64,000 bases of DNA. Origin: Pseudomonas hygromyciniae (GTDB lineage Bacteria > Pseudomonadota > Gammaproteobacteria > Pseudomonadales > Pseudomonadaceae). Positions 55,577 to 64,000 of this stretch are shown piece by piece (position 1 is the stretch's first letter; each line of letters starts with the position of its first letter). The DNA is taken from assembly GCF_016925675.1 (NCBI RefSeq), contig NZ_CP070506.1, forward strand, positions 1,734,501 to 1,798,500. The letters run 5' to 3'. The notes under the pieces are model-generated. The model made no database searches. It had not been told where the DNA came from and saw only the letters and a list, made by a program, of their open reading frames with translations. The translations under genes were made by a program, and so were the position numbers.

Positions 55577-55642
55577 ATCGCAGGCAAGCCCGCTCCCACA
55601 TTTAGTACGCGGTCGAATGTGGGAGCGGGCTTGCCCGCGATA
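55577..55642. repeat. REP pair between convergent genes
   Basis: ATCGCAGGCAAGCCCGCTCC is mirrored by GGAGCGGGCTTGCCCGCGAT with a 22-base loop. Confidence 0.85.
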
Positions 55643-55648
55643 GCAATC

Positions 55649-57202
55649 TCAAGCCTTGCGCACTCGCAGGCAACGCCACAGGGCAGCAACCATCAACCCA
55701 CTCACCACCGCCCAACCCAGCGCTTGCTGGTTCATCAAGCCTTCGCGATACAGCTGCGGCGCAATGCCGGCGCCGATGATGAAGGCCAGCAGGGCAATTT
55801 CCCGTCGTGGCCCGGTCACTGGGCGCAGCAGGTAGACCAGCGCCGGCAGCAGCAGGGCGGCGCTGGGGAAGCTGCGGTAGCGTGGGTCGAACACCAGCGC
55901 CAGCATCATCACCGCCGTGGCGAACCCGGCAAATGCGATCAGCCAGCCAGCGCGTTGCTCCAGCCAGGCGAAGGCCCGTTCGCGCCAACCCTGGCGAGCG
56001 CTCAAGGCCAGGGCTGCATGGGCCAGCACCAACAGGTTCAGGGCAAGCAACAGCCCGGCCCAGATCCATTCATCAGTGAAGCGCGCAGTCACCCGGGTCA
56101 GTTCGGCCCAACTGCCAATCGAACCCGCCGCTACCGCGCCCAGCAACGGCAGCAACAACGCGGCGCGGGTGGTGCGAACACGTCCGCCGAGCACCAGGGT
56201 GCCTAGCAGGATCAACCCGCCAACACCCAGCCACACAGGCCAGTACGGCACGTTGGTGACCGGGCCGGCCAGAATGCCCTTGTCCTGGCGATCGGCATCA
56301 AACAGCCCCCAGTAACCGCCGACCGCACCTTCGCTGGCGCGCTTCCACGGCTGGTCAAAGGCTTCGATCAGGTTGTAGTGCCAGCCATTGGCTTCGGCCA
56401 TGGCGACAAAGCCGCGAATGAACTTGGCTTCGTTGACCCGGCTCGGCACCGCGGTTTCCCGCTGACGGCCTTCGCTGGGCCAGCCGGTTTCGCCGATCAT
56501 CACGTCCTTGGGGGCGAAGCGGTTACCGAATGTCTGGCGAATATCGCTGACATGGCGCAGGGCCTGATCGATGCCCGCCGGGTTATCTTCCCAGTACGGC
56601 AATAGGTGAATGGTCAGGAAATCCACCGCCGGGGCAATTTCCGGGTGTTGCAGCCAGAACTCCCAGACGTCGGCGTAGGTGACCGGCTGCTGGATCTGGC
56701 TTTTGACCTGCTCGATCAACTTCACCAACTGCGTGGCGGTGATTTCCTTGCGCAGCAAGGCTTCGTTACCGACGATCACCGATGTGACCACGTCGGGGTT
56801 GGCATTGGCCGAGGCGATCAGCTTGTCGACTTCCTTGGCATTGTCTACCGGGTTGCTGCTGATCCAGGCGCCGCTCATCAGCTTCAGCCCGTGTTTGCGC
56901 GCCAGGTCAGGCAAGGCCTCGAGGCCGGTCTGGGAGTAGGTGCGGATGCACTCAAAACGCGTGGCCAGCAGTGCCAGGTCGGCGTTCATGCGCTCGGGGC
57001 GCAGTTTGAAGGGCTGGTCGAACGGCGATTGGTCCTTGTCGAACGGTGTGTAGGACGCGCATTGCAGCTTGTGGCTGGCGCTGGCCACATCCGGCAGCAC
57101 TACCGGCTGGCCAAGGCCGTACCAGTAGCCACCGAGGGCGAACAGGCCGAGCAGCAAGGCAAATACATAAGGCAGCAAGGGGAAGCGAGCAGTCGCGGTC
57201 AT
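55649..57202 (-). CDS. GH17-like membrane beta-glucan hydrolase/transglucosylase
   Basis: The 517-residue protein has an N-terminal transmembrane helix (about 10-28). The periplasmic GH17-like domain (about 40-320) has the nucleophile-type segment MIGETGWPSEG and the acid/base-type segment SVIVGNEALLR, both characteristic of GH17. About seven C-terminal transmembrane helices follow. Similar proteins are called beta-(1-6)-glucan synthases or beta-1,3-glucosyltransferases and may shape periplasmic cyclic glucans. The ATG at 57202 (MTATARFPLLPYVF) was chosen. Confidence 0.85.
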   Translation of the reverse strand: MTATARFPLLPYVFALLLGLFALGGYWYGLGQPVVLPDVASASHKLQCASYTPFDKDQSPFDQPFKLRPERMNADLALLATRFECIRTYSQTGLEALPDLARKHGLKLMSGAWISSNPVDNAKEVDKLIASANANPDVVTSVIVGNEALLRKEITATQLVKLIEQVKSQIQQPVTYADVWEFWLQHPEIAPAVDFLTIHLLPYWEDNPAGIDQALRHVSDIRQTFGNRFAPKDVMIGETGWPSEGRQRETAVPSRVNEAKFIRGFVAMAEANGWHYNLIEAFDQPWKRASEGAVGGYWGLFDADRQDKGILAGPVTNVPYWPVWLGVGGLILLGTLVLGGRVRTTRAALLLPLLGAVAAGSIGSWAELTRVTARFTDEWIWAGLLLALNLLVLAHAALALSARQGWRERAFAWLEQRAGWLIAFAGFATAVMMLALVFDPRYRSFPSAALLLPALVYLLRPVTGPRREIALLAFIIGAGIAPQLYREGLMNQQALGWAVVSGLMVAALWRCLRVRKA

Positions 57203-57475
57203 GGTCAGGCCGTGTGGGAGCAAAGGCGCGCATGTTACCTGTATTTGCCGGTTTTCAGTGGGGTCGCATAATTTTGACATGCAAAGTTTGGGCGGAATTT
57301 TGACGGGATTTCCTACAGTTCGTCCTGCTGGCAACTTGATGTCGTTTCTTGCTTACCCGAGGTCGTAGTCAGAGCAGGTCGCCGGGGGCGGCGGGTTGAT
57401 GATCCTACAGCACCATAGAACAACAGGTTGACGTCGCTCGGCATCCGTCGGGCGCAGCACTTTCGGGGATGCACT

Positions 57476-58327
57476 ATGAAGATGCGACGACTCTTGGGCG
57501 CAGCTGCCACGTTGGTAGTTGCGATGGGTTCCACACTGGCCAGCGCCGACAGCAAGACCCTGAGCATCGGCTATGTGGACGGCTGGTCGGACAGTGTTGC
57601 CACCACCCACGTGGCGGCTGAGGTGATCAAGCAAAAGCTCGGTTATGACGTGAAACTGCAGGCAGTTGCCACCGGGATCATGTGGCAGGGCGTGGCCACC
57701 GGCAAACTCGACGCCATGCTCTCGGCCTGGCTGCCGGTCACTCACGGCGAGTATTGGACCAAGAACAAGGACAAGGTGGTCGACTACGGCCCCAACTTCA
57801 AGGATGCGAAGATCGGCTTGATCGTACCGGAGTACGTCAAGGCCAAGTCCATCGAGGACTTGAAGACCGACACCACCTTCAAGAACAAGATTGTTGGCAT
57901 CGATGCCGGTTCAGGCGTGATGCTCAAGACTGACGAGGCCATCAAGCAATACGGGCTGGACTATAAGCTGCAAGCCAGCTCCGGGGCGGCAATGATCGCG
58001 GAATTGACCCGTGCCGAAGACAAGCAGGACTCCATCGCGGTGACCGGCTGGGTGCCGCACTGGATGTTCGCCAAGTGGAAACTGCGTTTCCTTGAAGATC
58101 CAAAAGGCATTTATGGCGCCGCCGAGACGGTCAATAGCATCGGCAGCAAGGGCCTGGAAAAGAAAGCCCCGGAAGTCGCGGCATTCCTGAAGAAATTCCA
58201 GTGGGCCTCCAAGGATGAAATCGGCGAAGTGATGCTGGCTATTCAGGAAGGTGCCAAGCCTGATGCGGCGGCCAAGGATTGGGTGGCCAAGCATCCTGAG
58301 CGTGTGGCTGAGTGGACCGCCAATTAA
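57476..58327 (+). CDS. betX: Betaine-type substrate-binding protein (BetX-like)
   Basis: The 283-residue periplasmic protein has a signal peptide (cleavage after ASA) and an OpuAC-type fold: SIGYVDGWSDSVATTHVAAE, GIMWQGVATGKLDAMLSAWL and TGWVPHWMFAKWKLRF, rich in ligand-binding Trp. It probably binds glycine betaine. No permease or ATPase genes are adjacent, so it should use an importer encoded elsewhere. Its place before yjcH-actP matches P. aeruginosa betX. Upstream 57335-57475 holds no other obvious feature. Confidence 0.88.
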   Translation: MKMRRLLGAAATLVVAMGSTLASADSKTLSIGYVDGWSDSVATTHVAAEVIKQKLGYDVKLQAVATGIMWQGVATGKLDAMLSAWLPVTHGEYWTKNKDKVVDYGPNFKDAKIGLIVPEYVKAKSIEDLKTDTTFKNKIVGIDAGSGVMLKTDEAIKQYGLDYKLQASSGAAMIAELTRAEDKQDSIAVTGWVPHWMFAKWKLRFLEDPKGIYGAAETVNSIGSKGLEKKAPEVAAFLKKFQWASKDEIGEVMLAIQEGAKPDAAAKDWVAKHPERVAEWTAN

Positions 58328-58338
58328 TCGGATAAACC

Positions 58339-58438
58339 TGTAGGAGCGAGCTTGCTCGCGAAGAACGCAAAGACACCGCAAGCATCCAGGATGTGCGCGT
58401 TATCGTTGATGTTTTTCGCGAGCAAGCTCGCTCCTACA
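58339..58438. repeat. REP pair after the betaine-binding gene
   Basis: TGTAGGAGCGAGCTTGCTCG is mirrored by CGAGCAAGCTCGCTCCTACA, the same subtype as between motC and motD. Confidence 0.86.
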
Positions 58439-58568
58439 ATTGTTTCTGCCGCGCCGTAAACCCTCGCTACACTGGTTCTAAGACTAAGGTCGTCTGGAAC
58501 CTGTCCTGCAGCCGCATACAGTGGATACGTTCCGATAATAAAAAAGCTGTGCTGCGAGGATAAAAACA

Positions 58569-58880
58569 ATGAATGACAGCATTTACCTCTCGATTCAAAA
58601 CAGCCCGCGCTTCAAGGAGCTGGTAAGAAAAAGGGAAAAGTTCGCCTGGATTCTCTCGGCGATCATGCTAGGGCTTTACTCCGGATTCATCCTGTTGATC
58701 GCTTATGGACCCCAAGTGCTGGGGGCCAAGATCAGTCCTGAATCGTCCATAACCTGGGGGATCCCTATCGGGGTGGGGCTGATTGTCTCGGCCTTTGTTC
58801 TCACAGGCATCTACGTGCGACGCGCCAACGGCGAATTCGACGACCTGAACAATGCGATTCTCAAGGAGGCTGCGCAATGA
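58569..58880 (+). CDS. yjcH: DUF485 membrane protein (YjcH-like)
   Basis: The 103-residue protein has two transmembrane helices (about 28-48 and 65-88) and the DUF485 motif [17 protein letters not shown]. It is always found with acetate/pyruvate symporters and is probably an accessory subunit. The stop overlaps actP by four bases. Confidence 0.92.
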   Translation: MNDSIYLSIQNSPRFKELVRKREKFAWILSAIMLGLYSGFILLIAYGPQVLGAKISPESSITWGIPIGVGLIVSAFVLTGIYVRRANGEFDDLNNAILKEAAQ

Positions 58881-60535
58881 TCCGTCGTCTATTGGCTGTA
58901 TTCGGCGCTTCGCTTTTTGCTCCTGCTGTTTGGGCGGCGGATGCATTGACCGGTGAAGTGCACAAGCAACCGCTGAACATCGCAGCGATCCTGATGTTTG
59001 TCGCCTTCGTCGGCGCAACATTGTGCATTACCTACTGGGCATCCAAACGTAACAACTCGGCGGCCGACTACTATGCCGCGGGTGGCAAGATCACCGGATT
59101 CCAGAACGGCCTGGCGATCGCCGGTGACTATATGTCGGCGGCGTCTTTCCTGGGGATTTCCGCACTGGTGTTCACCTCTGGCTACGATGGCCTGATCTAC
59201 TCGATCGGCTTCCTGGTGGGCTGGCCGATCATTCTGTTCCTGATCGCCGAGCGCCTGCGTAACCTGGGCAAGTACACGTTTGCCGACGTGGCGTCCTATC
59301 GTCTCGGGCAAACCCAGATCCGCAGCCTGTCGGCCTGTGGTTCGCTGGTGGTGGTGGCGTTCTACCTGATCGCGCAGATGGTCGGCGCGGGCAAGCTGAT
59401 CCAACTGCTGTTCGGCCTTGATTACCATGTAGCGGTGATCCTGGTGGGCATCCTGATGTGCCTCTATGTGTTGTTCGGCGGCATGCTGGCCACCACTTGG
59501 GTGCAGATCATCAAGGCGGTGCTGCTGCTGTCCGGTGCCTCGTTCATGGCGCTGATGGTGATGAAGCACGTCAACTTCGACTTCAACGTACTGTTCTCCG
59601 AGGCGATCAAGGTCCACCCTAAAGGCGAGGCGATCATGAGCCCTGGCGGCTTGGTCAAGGATCCGATCTCGGCGTTCTCCCTGGGCCTGGCCCTGATGTT
59701 CGGTACCGCTGGCCTGCCACACATCCTGATGCGCTTCTTCACCGTGAGTGACGCCAAAGAAGCCCGTAAGAGCGTGCTGTATGCCACTGGCTTTATCGGC
59801 TACTTCTATATCCTGACCTTTATCATCGGCTTCGGCGCGATTCTGCTGGTCAGCACCAACCCGGCGTTCAAGGATGCAGCAGGCGCTCTGTTGGGCGGCA
59901 ACAACATGGCGGCGGTGCACCTGGCCAATGCGGTGGGTGGCAGTATCTTCCTGGGCTTCATCTCGGCCGTGGCGTTTGCCACCATCCTCGCGGTGGTTGC
60001 CGGCTTGACCCTGGCCGGTGCTTCGGCGGTGTCCCATGACCTGTATGCCAGCGTGATCAAGAAAGGCAAGGCCAACGAGAAGGATGAGATTCGCGTGTCG
60101 AAGATCACCACCATCGCCCTGGCAGTGCTGGCGATTGGCTTGGGCATCCTGTTCGAAAGCCAGAACATTGCGTTCATGGTCGGCCTGGCGTTCTCCATTG
60201 CGGCCAGCTGTAACTTCCCGGTGCTGCTGCTTTCCATGTACTGGAAGAACCTCACCACCCGTGGCGCGATGATTGGCGGTTGGTTGGGTCTGGTCAGTGC
60301 GGTTGGCCTGATGATCCTCGGCCCGACCATCTGGGTCTCGATCCTGCACCATGAAAAGGCGATCTTCCCGTACGAATACCCGGCGCTGTTCTCGATGATC
60401 ATCGCGTTCGTGGGTATCTGGTTCTTCTCCATCACCGACAAGTCGGCGGCGGCGGTGAAAGAGCGTGCGCTGTACTTCCCGCAGTTTGTGCGTTCGCAGA
60501 CTGGCCTGGGGGCGAGCGGGGCGGTTAACCACTAA
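58877..60535 (+). CDS. actP: Cation/acetate symporter ActP
   Basis: The 552-residue protein has about 13 transmembrane helices after a cleavable signal (ending VWA), as in ActP. The sodium:solute symporter signature is [20 protein letters not shown]; other family segments include [20 protein letters not shown]. It imports acetate and short carboxylates. ATGA overlap with yjcH indicates coupling. A terminator follows. Confidence 0.93.
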   Translation: MIRRLLAVFGASLFAPAVWAADALTGEVHKQPLNIAAILMFVAFVGATLCITYWASKRNNSAADYYAAGGKITGFQNGLAIAGDYMSAASFLGISALVFTSGYDGLIYSIGFLVGWPIILFLIAERLRNLGKYTFADVASYRLGQTQIRSLSACGSLVVVAFYLIAQMVGAGKLIQLLFGLDYHVAVILVGILMCLYVLFGGMLATTWVQIIKAVLLLSGASFMALMVMKHVNFDFNVLFSEAIKVHPKGEAIMSPGGLVKDPISAFSLGLALMFGTAGLPHILMRFFTVSDAKEARKSVLYATGFIGYFYILTFIIGFGAILLVSTNPAFKDAAGALLGGNNMAAVHLANAVGGSIFLGFISAVAFATILAVVAGLTLAGASAVSHDLYASVIKKGKANEKDEIRVSKITTIALAVLAIGLGILFESQNIAFMVGLAFSIAASCNFPVLLLSMYWKNLTTRGAMIGGWLGLVSAVGLMILGPTIWVSILHHEKAIFPYEYPALFSMIIAFVGIWFFSITDKSAAAVKERALYFPQFVRSQTGLGASGAVNH

Positions 60536-60552
60536 GGTTGTAGCTCAATAAG

Positions 60553-60586
60553 AAATGCCCCGGTCCAAAGGCCGGGGCATTTTTTT
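60553..60586 (+). terminator. Intrinsic terminator of yjcH-actP
   Basis: ATGCCCCGG and CCGGGGCAT form a strong stem followed by seven T residues, 18 bases after the actP stop. Confidence 0.93.
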
Positions 60587-60615
60587 GCCTGGGGTTCTGT
60601 GTTGCCTGGGTTATT

Positions 60616-60641
60616 GCTTTCGCGGGCTTGCTCGCGAAAGC
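60616..60641. repeat. Solitary REP-like hairpin
   Basis: GCTTTCGCG and CGCGAAAGC pair around GGCTTGCT. It is a single stem rather than a pair and lies between the two terminators. Confidence 0.7.
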
Positions 60642-60662
60642 GGTATGTCAGGCAGCACAAAC

Positions 60663-60690
60663 AAAAACGGCCTCCACTAAGGGAGGCCGT
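60663..60690 (-). terminator. Intrinsic terminator of gltA
   Basis: On the minus strand ACGGCCTCC pairs with GGAGGCCGT and runs into five T residues, 28 bases after the gltA stop. Confidence 0.9.
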
Positions 60691-60717
60691 TCTCAATGCA
60701 GCTAAGCAGTTGAATGC

Positions 60718-62007
60718 TTACTTGCGATCTTCCAGCTTGGTAATGTCACGCGACTCGTAGCCGGTGTACAGCTGGCGCGGGCGGCCAATCTTGTACGGGC
60801 TGGAGAGCATTTCTTTCCAGTGGGAGATCCAGCCCACGGTCCGCGCCAGGGCGAAGATCACGGTGAACATGCTGGTTGGAATGCCGATTGCCTTGAGGAT
60901 GATCCCCGAGTAGAAGTCGACGTTCGGGTACAGCGAGCGTTCGATGAAGTACGGGTCGGTCAGGGCGATCTCTTCCAGGCGCATGGCCAGTTCGAGTTGC
61001 GGATCGTTGTTGATCCCCAGTTCCTTCAACACTTCGTCGCAGGTCTGCTTCATCACGGTGGCGCGCGGGTCGCGGTTCTTGTAGACCCGGTGACCGAAGC
61101 CCATCAGCTTGAACGGATCGTTCTTGTCCTTGGCCTTGGCGATGAACTTGTCGATGTTGGACACATCGCCGATTTCATCGAGCATGGTCAACACGGCTTC
61201 GTTCGCACCGCCGTGGGCAGGGCCCCACAGTGCGGCGATACCAGCGGCGATACAGGCGAACGGATTGGCACCCGAGGAGCCCGCCAGGCGCACGGTGGAC
61301 GTCGAGGCGTTCTGTTCGTGGTCGGCATGGAGGATGAAGATCCGGTCCATGGCCTTGGCCAGCACCGGGCTGATCGGTTTGATCTCGCACGGGGTGTTGA
61401 ACATCATGTGCAGGAAGTTCTCCGCGTACGTCAGGTCGTTACGCGGGTACATCATGGGTTGGCCCATGGAGTACTTGTAAACCATTGCGGCCAGGGTCGG
61501 CATCTTGGCAACCAGGCGGATCGCGGAGATTTCGCGATGCTGCGGGTTATTGATGTCCAGGGAGTCGTGATAGAAGGCCGACAGGGCGCCGACTACGCCG
61601 CACATGACGGCCATCGGGTGGGCGTCGCGACGGAAGCCGTTGAAGAAAGTCTTCAACTGCTCGTGAACCATGGTGTGGTTCTTCACGGTGCTGACAAACT
61701 GGGCTTTTTGCTCGGCTGTTGGCAATTCGCCATTTAGCAGCAGGTAGCAGGTTTCCAGGTAGTCCGATTTCTCGGCCAGTTGTTCGATCGGGTAGCCGCG
61801 ATGCAGCAGAATGCCATTGTCGCCGTCGATATAGGTAATCTTCGATTCGCAAGAAGCGGTCGACATGAAGCCTGGGTCGAAAGTGAAACGGCCCGTGGCC
61901 GTCAGGCCCCGTACGTCGATAACATCGGGACCAACGGTGCCGGTTAAAATGGGCAGCTCGACGGGGGCTGCGCCCTCGATGATCAACTGCGCTTTTTTGT
62001 CAGCCAT
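60718..62007 (-). CDS. gltA: Citrate synthase GltA
   Basis: The 429-residue type II citrate synthase has [20 protein letters not shown], the catalytic His in [13 protein letters not shown] and the signature [14 protein letters not shown]. It condenses acetyl-CoA and oxaloacetate and is inhibited by NADH in Gram-negative relatives. The start follows AGGAGG. It is divergent from sdhCDA, with a shared 364-base control region. Confidence 0.97.
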   Translation of the reverse strand: MADKKAQLIIEGAAPVELPILTGTVGPDVIDVRGLTATGRFTFDPGFMSTASCESKITYIDGDNGILLHRGYPIEQLAEKSDYLETCYLLLNGELPTAEQKAQFVSTVKNHTMVHEQLKTFFNGFRRDAHPMAVMCGVVGALSAFYHDSLDINNPQHREISAIRLVAKMPTLAAMVYKYSMGQPMMYPRNDLTYAENFLHMMFNTPCEIKPISPVLAKAMDRIFILHADHEQNASTSTVRLAGSSGANPFACIAAGIAALWGPAHGGANEAVLTMLDEIGDVSNIDKFIAKAKDKNDPFKLMGFGHRVYKNRDPRATVMKQTCDEVLKELGINNDPQLELAMRLEEIALTDPYFIERSLYPNVDFYSGIILKAIGIPTSMFTVIFALARTVGWISHWKEMLSSPYKIGRPRQLYTGYESRDITKLEDRK

Positions 62008-62065
62008 GTGGCCTCCTATTTATGCTTCAAATCATCAGACAGACCCCCCACGCAGGGCCCGCACC

Positions 62066-62093
62066 ACTATATTGATATAAATCCAGATGTCAA
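62066..62093 (-). promoter_or_regulatory. Sigma-70 promoter of gltA
   Basis: On the minus strand TTGACA (62093-62088) and TATAGT (62071-62066) are spaced by 16 bases, a near-consensus match. The predicted transcript would begin near 62059, leaving a leader of about 50 bases. Confidence 0.75.
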
Positions 62094-62207
62094 TTTGCCT
62101 AAAGTCTTGCCCCAGAAGGCTTTAACCGTACTTTTTCCTCGAAATTGCCTGCCGTTTACGCCTTTTATCCCGTCAGCGCAATCAGCTATTAGGGTGAGGA
62201 GCGCGCG

Positions 62208-62236
62208 TTGTCATTAGTAGCCTAACTGTCTATACT
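62208..62236 (+). promoter_or_regulatory. Sigma-70 promoter of sdhCDA
   Basis: TTGTCA (62208-62213) and TATACT (62231-62236) are spaced by 17 bases. The transcript should start near 62243, giving a leader of about 130 bases before the sdhC GTG. No riboswitch-like structure was recognised there. Confidence 0.72.
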
Positions 62237-62371
62237 CGGCCACCGACCGCCAAGGGCTTTTGGGCTTGCTTTCATTGGGGGTCGCACTCCCTGGGTGGTG
62301 CTTACCTGACCAGTGCACTCCCCAACAACTTTGCCCTGATTGTTAGGGGCTCTTCAGTGTGAAAAAAAGCC

Positions 62372-62746
62372 GTGAATAGCCAACGACCTGTAAACCTAGA
62401 CCTAAGGACCATCAAACTCCCCATCACCGGCGTTACGTCGTTCCTGCACCGTGTTTCCGGCATCATCCTGTTCCTGGGCTTGGGCATCATGCTTTATGCA
62501 TTGAGCAAATCCCTGGGTTCCGAGGAAGGATACGCCGAGGTGAAGGCATGCTTGACCAGCCCGCTGGCCAAGTTCGTAGCATGGGGCCTCCTGTCCGCTC
62601 TGCTGTATCACCTGGTAGCCGGTGTGCGCCACTTGATCATGGATATGGGCATCGGTGAGACGCTGGAAGGCGGCCGCCTGGGCTCGAAAATCATCATCGC
62701 CATTTCCGTGGTGCTGATCGTTCTGGCAGGAGTTTGGATATGGTAA
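62372..62746 (+). CDS. sdhC: Succinate dehydrogenase cytochrome b556 subunit SdhC
   Basis: The 124-residue protein starts with GTG (MNSQRPVNLDLRTIKLP). It has three transmembrane helices and the family signatures LHRVSGIILFLGLG and the heme-ligand region YHLVAGVRHLIMDMG. It anchors SdhAB in the inner membrane and binds ubiquinone and heme b with SdhD. It overlaps sdhD by seven bases. Confidence 0.96.
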   Translation: MNSQRPVNLDLRTIKLPITGVTSFLHRVSGIILFLGLGIMLYALSKSLGSEEGYAEVKACLTSPLAKFVAWGLLSALLYHLVAGVRHLIMDMGIGETLEGGRLGSKIIIAISVVLIVLAGVWIW

Positions 62747-63108
62747 CCAGCGTTACGAACCTTTCGCGTTCGGGCCTCTATGACTGGATGGCGCAGCGTG
62801 TGTCTGCGGTCGTTCTCGCGGCTTATTTCATTTTCCTGATCGGGTACCTCGTTGCAAACCCTGGCATTGGCTACGCCCAATGGCATGGTCTGTTCTCCCA
62901 CAACGGGATGCGTATCTTCAGTCTGCTCGCCCTTGTGGCCCTGGGCGCTCACGCCTGGGTCGGCATGTGGACCATCGCGACCGACTACCTGACGCCGATG
63001 GCGCTGGGCAAGTCCGCGACTGCAGTACGTTTCCTTTTCCAGGCAGTATGCGGCGTCGCGATGTTCGCTTACTTCGTCTGGGGTGTGCAGATTCTCTGGG
63101 GTATCTGA
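62740..63108 (+). CDS. sdhD: Succinate dehydrogenase membrane anchor SdhD
   Basis: The 122-residue protein has three transmembrane helices. It has GLYDWMAQRVSAVVLAAY at the N terminus and the heme-ligand region ALGAHAWVGMWTIATDYL. The ATG at 62740 lies inside the end of sdhC; sdhA follows three bases after its stop. Confidence 0.95.
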   Translation: MVTSVTNLSRSGLYDWMAQRVSAVVLAAYFIFLIGYLVANPGIGYAQWHGLFSHNGMRIFSLLALVALGAHAWVGMWTIATDYLTPMALGKSATAVRFLFQAVCGVAMFAYFVWGVQILWGI

Positions 63109-63111
63109 TTC

Positions 63112-64000
63112 ATGGCTAACATTCCAACGATTTCTTTTGACGCCATCATTATTGGTGGCGGCGGCGCCGGCATGCGTGCTGCACTGCAGCTGGCCCAGGG
63201 CGGTCACAAGACGGCCGTGATCACCAAGGTGTTCCCGACCCGTTCCCACACCGTATCGGCCCAGGGTGGCATCACCTGCGCCATCGCTTCTGCCGATCCG
63301 AACGACGACTGGCGCTGGCACATGTACGATACCGTCAAGGGCTCCGACTATATCGGTGACCAGGACGCTATCGAGTACATGTGTCAGGAAGGCCCGGCTG
63401 CGGTGTTCGAGCTGGACCACATGGGTCTGCCGTTCTCCCGTACCGAGCAAGGCCGTATCTACCAGCGTCCATTCGGCGGCCAGTCCAAGGATTACGGTAA
63501 AGGCGGCCAGGCTGCCCGTACCTGCGCGGCATCCGACCGTACCGGTCACGCACTGCTGCATACCCTTTATCAGGGCAACCTGAAAGCCGGCACCACGTTC
63601 CTGAACGAGTACTACGCAGTTGACCTGGTGAAAAACCAGGACGGCGCATTCGTCGGCGTGATCGCTATCTGCATCGAAACCGGTGAAACCACCTACATCC
63701 GCGCCAAGGCTACTGTTCTGGCGACGGGCGGTGCAGGCCGTATCTACGCTTCGACCACCAATGCCCTGATCAACACCGGCGACGGCGTTGGCATGGCCCT
63801 GCGTGCAGGCGTTCCGGTACAAGACATCGAAATGTGGCAGTTCCACCCAACCGGCATCGCCGGTGCCGGTGTACTGGTTACAGAAGGGTGCCGCGGTGAA
63901 GGTGGTTACCTGATCAACAAGCACGGCGAACGTTTCATGGAGCGTTATGCTCCGAACGCCAAGGACCTTGCCGGTCGTGACGTGGTTGCCCGTTCGATGG
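63112..64000 (+). CDS. sdhA: Succinate dehydrogenase flavoprotein subunit SdhA, 5' part
   Basis: About 296 codons are visible and the frame is open to the window end. The FAD-binding start is [20 protein letters not shown]. The covalent-flavin His lies in [15 protein letters not shown]. Substrate-site segments include [12 protein letters not shown] and [10 protein letters not shown]. SdhA oxidises succinate to fumarate in the TCA cycle and feeds electrons to SdhB. It starts [10 protein letters not shown] three bases after sdhD. Confidence 0.97.
   Translation, partial: MANIPTISFDAIIIGGGGAGMRAALQLAQGGHKTAVITKVFPTRSHTVSAQGGITCAIASADPNDDWRWHMYDTVKGSDYIGDQDAIEYMCQEGPAAVFELDHMGLPFSRTEQGRIYQRPFGGQSKDYGKGGQAARTCAASDRTGHALLHTLYQGNLKAGTTFLNEYYAVDLVKNQDGAFVGVIAICIETGETTYIRAKATVLATGGAGRIYASTTNALINTGDGVGMALRAGVPVQDIEMWQFHPTGIAGAGVLVTEGCRGEGGYLINKHGERFMERYAPNAKDLAGRDVVARSM

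Overview
The window is a contiguous piece of a high-GC gammaproteobacterial chromosome. It is almost certainly from the Pseudomonas fluorescens group. The evidence is the single-polar-flagellum gene order (flhA-flhF-fleN-fliA-cheYZAB-motCD-parC-parP-cheW), a complete ccmABCDEFGHI operon, the glyoxylate cluster gcl-hyi-glxR-ttuD-pyk, the betX-yjcH-actP block, gltA divergent from sdhCDA, and many REP/BIME palindromes built on GTGGGAGCGGGCTTGCTCGC together with a resident REP-associated tyrosine transposase. No rRNA, tRNA, prophage, plasmid origin or CRISPR array was seen.

Layout. (1) 1-18000, motility and chemotaxis: the flhB 3' end, an inverted 19-bp repeat array around a BIME, a divergent cold-shock gene, then flhA behind a sigma-54 -24/-12 element, flhF, fleN, fliA, cheY, cheZ, cheA, cheB, motC, motD, parC, parP, cheW and a DUF2802 gene. 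On the opposite strand is a pair made of a FliK-like protein and a stand-alone FlhB C-terminal domain protein. (2) 18200-25590: the ccm operon for c-type cytochrome maturation, a proline-rich lipoprotein and a terminator. (3) 25660-36240: phnCDEFGHIJKLMNP, encoding phosphonate uptake and C-P lyase, behind two Pho-box-like repeats in one 11-bp register. (4) 36300-38810, an accessory pocket: hicAB toxin-antitoxin and a serralysin-type metalloprotease with a Pro-Ala-rich tail. (5) 38820-43080: an MFS transporter, a sulfate-binding protein, a potassium channel and a urea transporter. (6) 43190-50400: glyoxylate to pyruvate via tartronate semialdehyde and glycerate, plus a GlcG/HbpS-like gene and paired TTGTATACAA operators. 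(7) 50400-58330: the RAYT, a TetR regulator, a DUF808 membrane protein, an alpha/beta hydrolase-MlaA pair, a GH17-like membrane protein and a betaine-binding protein. (8) 58560-64000: an acetate symporter pair, gltA, and sdhC, sdhD and part of sdhA.

The most striking feature is a set of seven apparent +1 insertions, all in homopolymers, breaking five genes: the FlhB-like gene, the serralysin (three times), ttuD, hyi and the DUF808 gene. Removing one base from each tract restores a textbook family sequence, so they are either systematic base-calling errors or real inactivations. The best candidates for undescribed biology are the FliK-like/FlhB-like pair, the tailed serralysin, the hydrolase overlapping mlaA and the inverted 19-bp repeat array. 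No completely new system could be demonstrated from sequence alone.
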